A stretch of 64,000 bases of DNA from JACKBC01 sp041391125 (GTDB taxonomy: Bacteria > Chloroflexota > Anaerolineae > Caldilineales > Caldilineaceae). Location of the stretch: positions 79,460-143,459 of the forward strand of contig JAWKON010000016.1 in assembly GCA_041391125.1 (NCBI GenBank), written 5' to 3'. Positions 17,393-24,742 of the stretch are shown here, in pieces; the stretch's first letter is position 1; every line of letters begins with the position of its first letter. A program made the translations under genes and the position numbers. The notes below the pieces were generated by a model. That model saw nothing but the letters and a program-made list of their open reading frames with translations. It did no database searches and was not told the origin of the DNA.

Positions 17393-18289
17393 ATGAAGAT
17401 CCCCGTTGGTGTTAATGTTTGGTCGCGCCTGGTCGATAAGACCTTTCCCTATCTGGATCAGGTGGCAGCGCCGTTTGATTCGATCTGGTTTCCCGACCAC
17501 GTGCAGTATGGCGGCCACAATGTGGGCGAGGGCTGGAGCTTGATGACCTATGGGCTGGGGCGCTATCCCGACAAAATGTGCGGTCACGATGTGCTCTGCA
17601 ACAGCTTTCGCAATCCCGCCCATCTGGCCAAAATGGCGGCCACCATGCAGGCGCTTTCGGGTGGACGCGTGGTGATCGGCATTGGCGCCGGCTGGAATGA
17701 GGAAGAGTATCTGGCGTACGGCTGGCCCTTTCCGTCGGCGCGGGTGCGCATTGAGCAGCTCGCCGAATCGATTCAGATCATGCGCGCTATGTGGAGCGAG
17801 GCCCCGGCCACCTTCGACGGTAAACACTATCAAGTGACCGAGGCCTGGTGCGAACCGCGCCCCGACCCCATGCCGCCGATCATGGTGGGCGGTTCGGGTG
17901 AGAAATATCTGCTGCGCGTGGTGGCGCAGCACGCCGATTGGTGGAACTACATTTTCATTGATCGGCCCACCTATATCCACAAACAGGAAGTGCTGAAAGA
18001 GCACTGCCGCGCGGTGGGCCGCGATTATGCGACGATCAAGCAGGTGATCCACGCCGGCGTCTATGTGGCCGAAAATGAGCCGGCGCTCAAGCGTATGCTG
18101 GAACAGCCGCATGTGCGCCCGTGGGGCAGCGGCGATATTCTTGGCACGCCGGAGCAGGTCACCGAGCGGCTGCTGGAGGCCATTGATCAAGGCGCCGAAC
18201 GCATTACCATTCACTTTGGCGATGCGCCCAGCCCAGAGGGGACGTGGCTCTTTGCGGCGGCGGTGCTGCCCTATTTGGCGAAAAGCTAA
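17393..18289 (+). CDS. Luciferase-like (LLM class) F420-dependent oxidoreductase
   Basis: A TIM-barrel flavin/F420 oxidoreductase of 298 residues. Visible landmarks are FDSIWFPDHV near residue 28, LSGGRVVIGIGAGWNEEEY and RIEQLAESIQIMRAMW, followed by PPIMVGGSGEKYLLRVVAQHA. These match the LLM class F420-dependent family. An excellent ribosome-binding site (AAAGGAGGAAAC) precedes ATG 17393. The neighbouring DUF385-like gene shares the cofactor. The reaction and substrate cannot be predicted from sequence alone. Confidence 0.9.
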   Translation: MKIPVGVNVWSRLVDKTFPYLDQVAAPFDSIWFPDHVQYGGHNVGEGWSLMTYGLGRYPDKMCGHDVLCNSFRNPAHLAKMAATMQALSGGRVVIGIGAGWNEEEYLAYGWPFPSARVRIEQLAESIQIMRAMWSEAPATFDGKHYQVTEAWCEPRPDPMPPIMVGGSGEKYLLRVVAQHADWWNYIFIDRPTYIHKQEVLKEHCRAVGRDYATIKQVIHAGVYVAENEPALKRMLEQPHVRPWGSGDILGTPEQVTERLLEAIDQGAERITIHFGDAPSPEGTWLFAAAVLPYLAKS

Positions 18290-18422
18290 TAGCTAAACAA
18301 ACTTATTTTGCGGGACAGTAGAAACGGAGTTTTTGTCAAAAACTCCGTTTCTTATCCGGTCACAGAATGCTTTCCCACCACCAGGGACATTTCGTATTGA
18401 TGTTGTCGAGAAGGAAGATGTG

Positions 18423-19100
18423 ATGCAACAGCGAGGAACTAGCTTGCAGCGGATACATGCACTTTGTGCCGGCGCCGCGATTTCGAAACTGCCCCCATTA
18501 TGGTGGCTGGCGCTCTTGTCGACATTGGTGTGTCTCCTGTTGACGGCCTGTACTAGCCCCAATCAGGCGGCCGCTGGCGGAACGAATCCTACTGTCAACT
18601 CTATCGAACTGGATCAATTGCCGGCCGGAATGGGCCGCGGCTACCCCGTGGCCCAGTTGGACGGCATCGACAACGCCGCTGCCGGCATTGTGCCGGGGGA
18701 CACACCGCCCAATTTCCGCATGGCGCTCGATGATGAACGCGGCCTCTATCTATCTGATCTCCAGGGACGGCCTGTGCTGCTCAATTTTTGGGCCACCTGG
18801 TGTGCGCCCTGCCGGCTGGAGATGCCTGAGCTGATTCGCCAGGCGGAAGCCAATGCAGAGCTGGTGATCCTGGAGATCAACGTGATGGAAAAGCGGGCGC
18901 CTGTGGAAGCCTTTGTGGCCGATTTCCAGATGCCCATGCCCGTGGTGATGGATGCCGACGGCGATCTGCGCGATGCCTATCTGGTGCGCAACATGCCCAC
19001 CAGCGTTTTCATCGACCGCGAGGGCAAAATCGCCTCAGTCTGGAAAGGCATCCTCACGGCCGATCTGCTGGATCAGATGTTGGGAAAAATCGTGGAATGA
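18423..19100 (+). CDS. TlpA/ResA-type thioredoxin-fold lipoprotein
   Basis: The start at ATG 18423 is supported by AAGGAAG upstream. The N-terminus has a hydrophobic signal ending in the lipobox LLTAC, then a linker. The thioredoxin domain contains VLLNFWATWCAPCRLEMPEL with the redox motif CAPC, and the cis-proline region RNMPTSVFIDREGKI. It therefore sits outside the membrane and reduces or exchanges disulfides, for example in cytochrome c maturation or protein folding, though no such genes are adjacent. The next gene overlaps its stop (ATGA at 19097), suggesting a coupled pair. Confidence 0.85.
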   Translation: MQQRGTSLQRIHALCAGAAISKLPPLWWLALLSTLVCLLLTACTSPNQAAAGGTNPTVNSIELDQLPAGMGRGYPVAQLDGIDNAAAGIVPGDTPPNFRMALDDERGLYLSDLQGRPVLLNFWATWCAPCRLEMPELIRQAEANAELVILEINVMEKRAPVEAFVADFQMPMPVVMDADGDLRDAYLVRNMPTSVFIDREGKIASVWKGILTADLLDQMLGKIVE

Positions 19101-19617
19101 TCGATACGGGGGAACGGCCGGCTGCGCGGCCGCCCGCGTCGTCAATGACCGCTATCGGCTGCATCGGCCGATCTGCACGGGCGGCCGGTGCAGGCGCAAA
19201 TCGTCAATGTTTCGCTGCAGGGCGTGGAAGAGTTGCAGGTGGTGCTGCATTTGCAAGGCTTTGTCAAACCGCTGGTGCTCACTGATGAGCAGCGGCGCGA
19301 CCTGTTGCAACTGATGCAGGGAGCGCGCTTTGAGCAGTGGATCGGCCAATACATCACTTTACGACCGCGGCGCGCGGGATGCGCAGAGCATCGAAATTAC
19401 CGCGGCGCATGTAGCCAAGGACGCACCGCCTGCCATGCGACCTGTGCGCCCCGCCATGCCACGCATCAACAACTTCCTGGCTGGCCTCTCCTCTGTTGAC
19501 TCGACCGTGAATTCATATGCGGCGGCTTTGCTGATTTTGTTGGTGCTGGGGCTGCTTTTTGGCGTGGCATATCTGATCGAAAACCCCGACGCGTGGCGCT
19601 CTCTGTTGGGTCTATAA
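19097..19617 (+). pseudogene. Hypothetical membrane-anchored protein (two frameshifts)
   Basis: Three overlapping frames read as one product. MIDTGERPA starts at 19097, overlapping the thioredoxin gene stop. The central part ADLHGRPVQAQIVNVSLQG to EQWIGQYIT is in a second frame from about 19160. From about 19360 LYDRGARDAQSIEI continues in a third frame, ending with a transmembrane helix (AALLILLVLGLLFGVAYLI) and a short tail. This would make about 173 residues with a C-terminal anchor. I do not recognise a family. Coupling to the thioredoxin lipoprotein suggests an envelope role. Confidence 0.5.
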
Positions 19618-19764
19618 GTGGTGGTTGGGCAAATGAGGCTGGACAGACCCGCCTGCCCTGAAAATAGCCACAAAAACACAAAAGCCACAAAAGGAGAACA
19701 GTTTTTCATTCCCCCTGGCGCACTGTTGTGCATGGGCAGCTTCCTGGAAGGCTTGCGCCGCCAT

Positions 19765-20106
19765 TCATCCCACCATAAAAATCACAAAACTGAAAGCTAG
19801 CACCGCCCCAATGATCAGCCCTATCTTCCCCGCTTGCAGCCAGAGCCGATCCTGCAATGCGCTGTTGCGCAGCGCTATTTCCAGCCATGTAATAAAGATG
19901 AGCCAGAGACCGCCCAATCCCAGGATCGATAACTTGTTGATATAGACAAGCATATTGACCGTCCAATAGGTGGGCCGCCATACCGGGTGCTCGATCCAGA
20001 GCGTAAATAGATAGAGAATGGCCAGATTCAGATACCAGGCCGTCAGCCCGGCAAAGGCCGACAAGAGCAACCATAACAACAAATAGAGCACACCGGCGCG
20101 TTTCAT
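19765..20106 (-). CDS. Small polytopic membrane protein, unknown function
   Basis: The 113-residue product starts MKRAG and has hydrophobic segments near 5-30, 45-75 and 88-112, consistent with three to four membrane passes. The charged connecting segments are WIEHPVWRPTYW and LRNSALQDRLWLQ. No family recognised. It is read toward the preceding plus-strand gene, convergent, and is separated from the E3-like gene by a repeat. Confidence 0.55.
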   Translation of the reverse strand: MKRAGVLYLLLWLLLSAFAGLTAWYLNLAILYLFTLWIEHPVWRPTYWTVNMLVYINKLSILGLGGLWLIFITWLEIALRNSALQDRLWLQAGKIGLIIGAVLAFSFVIFMVG

Positions 20107-20119
20107 AATTTCATTCCAT

Positions 20120-20230
20120 CTCGGTGTCTATTCAAGCTCTCGAGGGCTGAGCGTTCGACTGAGCCTACGCCGAAGTCTTGTCGAAGCCCGGAGCCGCCTT
20201 CGACAAGCTCAGGCAACGGCTGAATAGTCA
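20120..20230. repeat. GAGCTTGTCGAAGGG-family repeat, composite copy
   Basis: Contains TCGACTGAGCCTACGCCGAAG, CTTGTCGAAGCCCGGAGCCG and CCTTCGACAAGCTCAGGCAA, bounded by CTATTCAAG and GGCTGAATAG. It ends at the 3' end of the E3-like gene. Confidence 0.6.
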
Positions 20231-21580
20231 TTCCATCTCGTTCAGAGCGCTAAGTGAACTGATGACCGGGTGCAGCGTCTCCTGCACATCATATAGTGTG
20301 GCGCCCATTTCTAACGCCAGTGCCGCTTCACCCAAAATGCTGGCGGCATCCGGCGCCACGCAGGTGGCGCCCAGCAGCACGCCGCTCTCGGCCTCGGCGG
20401 TCAGCAGCAATATGCCGTCGGGCGGCGCCTCAGGTGATGGTTTAGCATCCAATATATCCGCCAAATCCAGCCGCACTTCGTTTGCCGCATAACCCGCTTC
20501 TTGCGCCGCCCGCCGATTGAGCCCCACCGTCCCAAACGCCGGATCGAGCTGTATCAGCCGCGGTACGGCTTGCGGCGCATAAATGACGCGGCGACCCGCA
20601 CCATGTGCCGCCGCCACCAGCGCCTGTTTGATGGCCGCGGCCGACGGCAGGTCGGGCGCCACGCATTCGCCCACGGCACATACCGCCGGATTGCTGCTCT
20701 GCATTGATTCATTGACGCGTACAAAGCCCTGCTCATCCAGCGTGACGGCAGCGTGATCCAGCGCTAATTCATCGATGGCGGGCGCGTTATCGGCGCAAAA
20801 CACCGTGCAGGCCTCAGCGTCCAATTGAGCCATCCACTCCGATGCGGTTTGCGTCAATGTTTGCACTGCAATGTGCAGATCGCCAAGCTGCCTGCGCAGC
20901 AGCGGCTGCACCGCCTCATCAAACCCAGCCAGTAACTGGACCTGTGACGGGATGAGCAGCATCACATCTGCCCCCAAGCGCGCCCACAAAACGCTCAATT
21001 CAATGGCTGCATCGGTTGTCCCCAATACGTACAGCGGCGCGGGCATAGTTTCCAGCATCGTTGCCTGGGCCGGCGTGAGGATGCGTTTGTCATCAGTTGG
21101 TGCGTCCAATGGCGCAGATTGGGCGGCAACCGCGAGGATGCATTGGTCAAAGTGCATGCGCTCGGCGCCATGTTCAGACGCAATGCGCACCTCATTGGGG
21201 CCGGTGAAGTGAGCCTCGCCGCGCTTGATTTCGATCTGCAAATCGGCGCACTGCTGGCTGAATTGGTGCGCCATGCGCCGCAGAAAACCTGTTTTCCACG
21301 CCTGCAATTGGGCCAAATTGATGGGAGCAACTGTAGCGCCCAGTCCAAGTGGGGCCAACTTTTGTCCATGCCACCGGCGCGCTGTAATGGTCAACAGCGC
21401 CTGACGCAGCGTTTCGCCAAAAAGAGACGCGCCCTCCGCCAGATCATCGCCCGGCAGCCGCGGGTCTACCAGCGCGACTTGGCGGCCCAATTGGGCCGCG
21501 CGCAGCGCAGCGGCCCGTCCCGCCTCCCCCGCGCCGAGGACCACCACTTCGGACGCGGTGGTCAGCTCGCCCACGACCAT
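20228..21580 (-). CDS. Dihydrolipoamide dehydrogenase-like flavoprotein lacking redox cysteines
   Basis: The length (450 residues), N-terminal dinucleotide-binding motif VVVLGAGEAGRAAALRAAQLG, FAD-associated VCAVGECVAP, and C-terminal interface domain (FGTVGLNRRAAQEAGY, GATCVAPDAASILGEAAL) match E3/dihydrolipoamide dehydrogenases. However, where the family has GGTCLNVGCIPSK this protein reads RLPGDDLAEGASLFGETL, with no cysteine. The C-terminal His-Pro is kept (LHPVISS), but the catalytic Glu after it is not. It should bind FAD but cannot perform the disulfide relay. Its ATG overlaps the E2 stop (TAATG), so it is coupled to a 2-oxoacid dehydrogenase E2. It may have a structural or altered redox role. 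Confidence 0.8.
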   Translation of the reverse strand: MVVGELTTASEVVVLGAGEAGRAAALRAAQLGRQVALVDPRLPGDDLAEGASLFGETLRQALLTITARRWHGQKLAPLGLGATVAPINLAQLQAWKTGFLRRMAHQFSQQCADLQIEIKRGEAHFTGPNEVRIASEHGAERMHFDQCILAVAAQSAPLDAPTDDKRILTPAQATMLETMPAPLYVLGTTDAAIELSVLWARLGADVMLLIPSQVQLLAGFDEAVQPLLRRQLGDLHIAVQTLTQTASEWMAQLDAEACTVFCADNAPAIDELALDHAAVTLDEQGFVRVNESMQSSNPAVCAVGECVAPDLPSAAAIKQALVAAAHGAGRRVIYAPQAVPRLIQLDPAFGTVGLNRRAAQEAGYAANEVRLDLADILDAKPSPEAPPDGILLLTAEAESGVLLGATCVAPDAASILGEAALALEMGATLYDVQETLHPVISSLSALNEME

Positions 21581-22875
21581 TAGCGCAGCTCCAGCAGCAG
21601 CAGGCTCGGCTGTTCGATGAGCGCTTTGACGCGGGCCAGAAAGCGCCCGCCCAGCTCGCCGTCAATCAACCGGTGGTCAAAGCTGAGCACCAGCGGCAAC
21701 AAAGGGCGCACGTGCAGCGCGCCCTCCACGGCCACTGGTTTGTCGGCAATGCGACCCGTGCCCAAAATCGCGACTTCGGGCGGATTGATAATCGGCGTGC
21801 CAAGCTGGCCGCCAAAGCTGCCAAAGTTGGTGATGGTAAAGGTGCTGCCGGTCAGCTCTTCGGGTGGCAATTTGCGCTCCCGCGCGGCCGCGGTCAAGCG
21901 TTCGGTTTCGGCGGCAATTTGTTGGATGCTCAGGCCGGTTGCATTGCGCAGCACCGGCACCACCAGCCCCTCCTCAATGGCCGTGGCAATGCCCATGTGG
22001 ACCTGTGCGTGCACCACAATTTCAGCCTCATCGCTCAACACCGAGACCAGGGCGTGATCCTCCGCGCCCGCTTTTTCCAGCGAGGCGTTGAGATACGGAA
22101 ACTCGTTCAGCGCCTGGGCCGTGATTTTGATCAGCAGCGGCAGATAGCTCAAACGTTGGCCTTGTGCCTCCAATGCTGGGCGCAATTGCTGACGCAGCGC
22201 CATTAGATTTTGCGCATCGGCTTCATCCCAAACCGTAACGTGCGGAATGGTGCGCCACGATTCCTCCATGCGCTGGGCAATGCGGCGGCGGAGGCCGCGC
22301 AGGGGTTGGCGGGTGGTGGGGGAGGGCTGAAAGGGGCAGGGGGAAGGGGCAGGGGAGCGGGGGCTGCGGGGAGTGGGGGGTGGGTGCTGCGGTGCTCGGC
22401 CAGGTGGCGGCGGATGTCGGAGGGGAGGATGCGGCCAAAGGGGCCGGCGCCTTCCACGTCGGCCAGGTCAATTTGGTTGTCGAGCGCCATTTTGCGCACA
22501 GCGGGGGCGGCCAGAATGCGCTGGCCGGGACCGGCAATGCCGGCTTTAGTCATCGCGGAATTGGGCGGCGCAGCCGATGCCGGCGGTTGGGGTGCTTGGC
22601 TTTGGTGAGAAATTGGCGCTGGCGGCGTGGTGGAGCCGGCGCGATGGCCGGGGCGATCACCAGCAGTACGGCCCCACTTTTACATTTTCACCCTCGACGG
22701 CGCAACTCGCGTATCACGCCAGCTACTGGGAGAGGGAATTTCGACCAGCGCTTTGTCGGTCTCAATTTCCAAGATGGGCTGGTCGCGCGCCACCGTATCA
22801 CCCACGCTTACCAGCCAGCGCGATCTCCGCTTCGTGTAGACCTTCGCCCACATCGGGCAATTTGAATTCGAGCAT
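21580..22875 (-). pseudogene. 2-oxoacid dehydrogenase E2 (dihydrolipoamide acyltransferase), multiply frameshifted
   Basis: All three E2 parts can be read but in different frames. The start MLEFKLPDVGEGLHEAEI at 22875 begins a lipoyl domain, broken near 22820. It continues as VSVGDTVARDQPILEIETDK with the lipoyl-lysine region DKALVEI, and has further breaks near 22.73, 22.70 and 22.64 kb. The subunit-binding domain is LAAPAVRKMALDNQIDLADV (about 22.5 kb). After a break in G/C homopolymers near 22.32 kb the catalytic domain is intact from RRRIAQRMEESW, with TFTITNFGSFGG and the active-site motif DHRLIDG. At least five indels, several in homopolymers, suggest sequence errors, but true decay cannot be excluded. 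The stop overlaps the start of the E3-like gene. Confidence 0.82.
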
Positions 22876-22886
22876 GTTGATTTGCT

Positions 22887-23987
22887 TCAATTTTCGCTGC
22901 GGGTGTGCGGGTGGCGAGTGGCGAGTGGCGAGTGGCGGGTTGGTTGTACTACCCGCCACTCGCCACTCGCCACCCGTTTTACCAAACACTCTACGGCAGC
23001 CAAAACCCGACGGATGGCGGCGGCCACGCGTTCGGCATTGGGGATAAACTGATCTTCCACGCTGGGTACTGGAAAGGGCATGTCGGGGCAGGTGACGCGT
23101 TCCACCGGCTTGAGCAGCGAATAGAGGCTGCGCTCGTTGATGACGGCGATCACTTCGGCGGCCACACCGCCGGCCCGCGGCGCTTCGTGCAGGATGACGG
23201 CGCGGCCCGTTTTGTTGACCGAGGCGGCAATCGACTCTTCATCCAGCGGCGCAATGGTGCGCAGATCAATGATCTCCAGGCTTATCTGTTCGCCGCGGGC
23301 TGCGCTTTCCGCCGTCACGATCTGGGCGGCCTGTTGCGCCACCTGCACCATGGCCCCGTATGCGATCAGGGTGGCGTCCGCTCCTTCCTGCACAACGGCG
23401 GCCTGGCCAATCGGAACCGTGTAGCGCGCTTCCGGCACCTCCTGGCGAATGGAGCGGTAGAGCTTCATGTGCTCCAACATCAGCACGGGATCGGGTGATT
23501 CAATGGCGGCGTGCAGCAGCCCTTTGGCGTCGTATGGCGTGGCGGGAATCACCACTTTGATGCCGGGCATCTGCATAAAAAAGCCTTCCATGCTGTCCGA
23601 ATGCAGTTCGGGCGTGCGCACGCCGCCGCCAAAGGGCGCACGAATTACGATGGGCGCCGTGAAGACGCCGCCGGATCGGCTGCGCAGCCGCGTGATCTGC
23701 GACGCGATCTGGTTAAAGGCCACAAAGCTAAAGCCCGCAAACTGAATTTCCACCACCGGCTTGAGCCCATAGACGGCCATGCCCAGCGCCGTCCCCACAA
23801 TGCCCGATTCGGCCAGCGGCGTATCGAAGACGCGCTTGGCGCCAAAGCGCGCTTGCAGCCCATCGGTCACGCGGAAAACGCCGCCGTTGAGCCCCACGTC
23901 TTCGCCGCAAATCAGCACGCGCGGGTCGCTCTCCAGCTCAATGGCCAGCGCGTTATGGATGGCTTGCACCAGGGTCCACTGCGGCAT
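22887..23987 (-). CDS. 2-oxoacid dehydrogenase E1 component, beta subunit
   Basis: This subunit pairs with E1alpha in TPP-dependent oxidative decarboxylation of pyruvate or branched-chain 2-oxoacids. Landmarks are VQAIHNALAIELESDPRV, GEDVGLNGGVFRVTDGL, DTPLAESGIVGTALGMA, RAPFGGGVRTPELHSDS and IDLRTIAPLDEESI. The family body ends near RRVLA (about residue 330). The last 34 residues (beginning ECLVKRVASGEWRVV) are translated from an intergenic GCGAGTGGCGAGTGG repeat and are unlikely to be functional. No E1alpha gene lies upstream, where an HTH regulator is found instead. Confidence 0.9.
   Translation of the reverse strand: MPQWTLVQAIHNALAIELESDPRVLICGEDVGLNGGVFRVTDGLQARFGAKRVFDTPLAESGIVGTALGMAVYGLKPVVEIQFAGFSFVAFNQIASQITRLRSRSGGVFTAPIVIRAPFGGGVRTPELHSDSMEGFFMQMPGIKVVIPATPYDAKGLLHAAIESPDPVLMLEHMKLYRSIRQEVPEARYTVPIGQAAVVQEGADATLIAYGAMVQVAQQAAQIVTAESAARGEQISLEIIDLRTIAPLDEESIAASVNKTGRAVILHEAPRAGGVAAEVIAVINERSLYSLLKPVERVTCPDMPFPVPSVEDQFIPNAERVAAAIRRVLAAVECLVKRVASGEWRVVQPTRHSPLATRHPHTRSEN
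22911..22976. repeat. Hairpin repeat of GTGGCGA units
   Basis: GTGGCGAGTGGCGAGTGGC (three units) followed by a GGTTGGTTGTACT centre and the complementary ACCCGCCACTCGCCACTCGC. It overlaps the 3' end of the E1beta reading frame. Confidence 0.75.
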
Positions 23988-24008
23988 TTTGGAACTGTCC
24001 TCTGCTTA

Positions 24009-24689
24009 TCATCTTTTTGCAGTCGCTTCATACCCGTCAAGCACCGCGTACAGCACTTCATCCAGAAAGTGGTGCAGCAGCCGCTCAATACGGATGTCGC
24101 TGGCGTCGAGCTGCTCATCGGTGCGCACAATTTCGACGAGCTGGTTGCGGAAAAATTGCACGGCCCGCCCGATCTCAACCAGGCTGACCTGGTTGGCGGC
24201 GGCTTCGTGGCCATATTCCAGGCCTAATTTGCGCCCCTCATTCTCCAGTGCCTCGCGCTGACTGGGCTTGAGCACATAGGAGAGCGCCAGGGCAAAGAGA
24301 CGCTGACCGCGCTCACGGCGGGCGCGCGCCAGGTTTTCATCCAGCGGCCCGCGCCAGGAGATCTGCGTGTCCGGCCGTTTGGCCAATTCCTGGCGCACCC
24401 GCCCCAACGCCGTGTTGACCATCTTGTCCAGATTGACCACAATCATGTTGCCGGCGCGCTCATCCAAAAAGCGGCGTAGATCAGCCAGGCTAAAGCGGCG
24501 ATGGCCGCCCGGCGTGCGAAAGACCGGAATCTCGCCCTTGTCGGTCCAGGTGCGCAGCGTGGTAAAGTGGACGCCCAAAAAGTCGCTGGCCTCTTTAAGG
24601 GTCAGCCATTGTTGGGCGGGTGCAGCGGCATCCACTTGGGCGGCCAAAGCTGTTTCTGAGGTTTGGGGGGCATGAGGCTGCTCTTGCAT
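24009..24689 (-). CDS. HTH (MerR/excisionase-type) regulator with helical C-terminal domain
   Basis: Residues 28-75 form a helix-turn-helix of the MerR/excisionase class: LTLKEASDFLGVHFTTLRTW, then DKGEIPVFRTPGGHRRFS, where the Gly-Gly-His-Arg wing is diagnostic. The C-terminal 130 residues are helical and charged and resemble sensor-type helical domains (EIGRAVQFFRNQLVEIVR). It lies 21 bp upstream of the E1beta gene, on the same strand, and could regulate the dehydrogenase operon, although the same gene type is also common next to housekeeping genes. The length of 226 residues and lack of neighbouring phage genes argue against a phage excisionase. Confidence 0.75.
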   Translation of the reverse strand: MQEQPHAPQTSETALAAQVDAAAPAQQWLTLKEASDFLGVHFTTLRTWTDKGEIPVFRTPGGHRRFSLADLRRFLDERAGNMIVVNLDKMVNTALGRVRQELAKRPDTQISWRGPLDENLARARRERGQRLFALALSYVLKPSQREALENEGRKLGLEYGHEAAANQVSLVEIGRAVQFFRNQLVEIVRTDEQLDASDIRIERLLHHFLDEVLYAVLDGYEATAKR

Positions 24690-24742
24690 AATTTACGTTT
24701 CTTTTGTAGAAGTTACATCGAAAATGTCAACGCGTTTCCCCA

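Noticed and set aside
24009..24689. Phage excisionase
   Set aside because: The HTH resembles excisionases, but the protein has a long extra domain and no phage or integrase genes are near.
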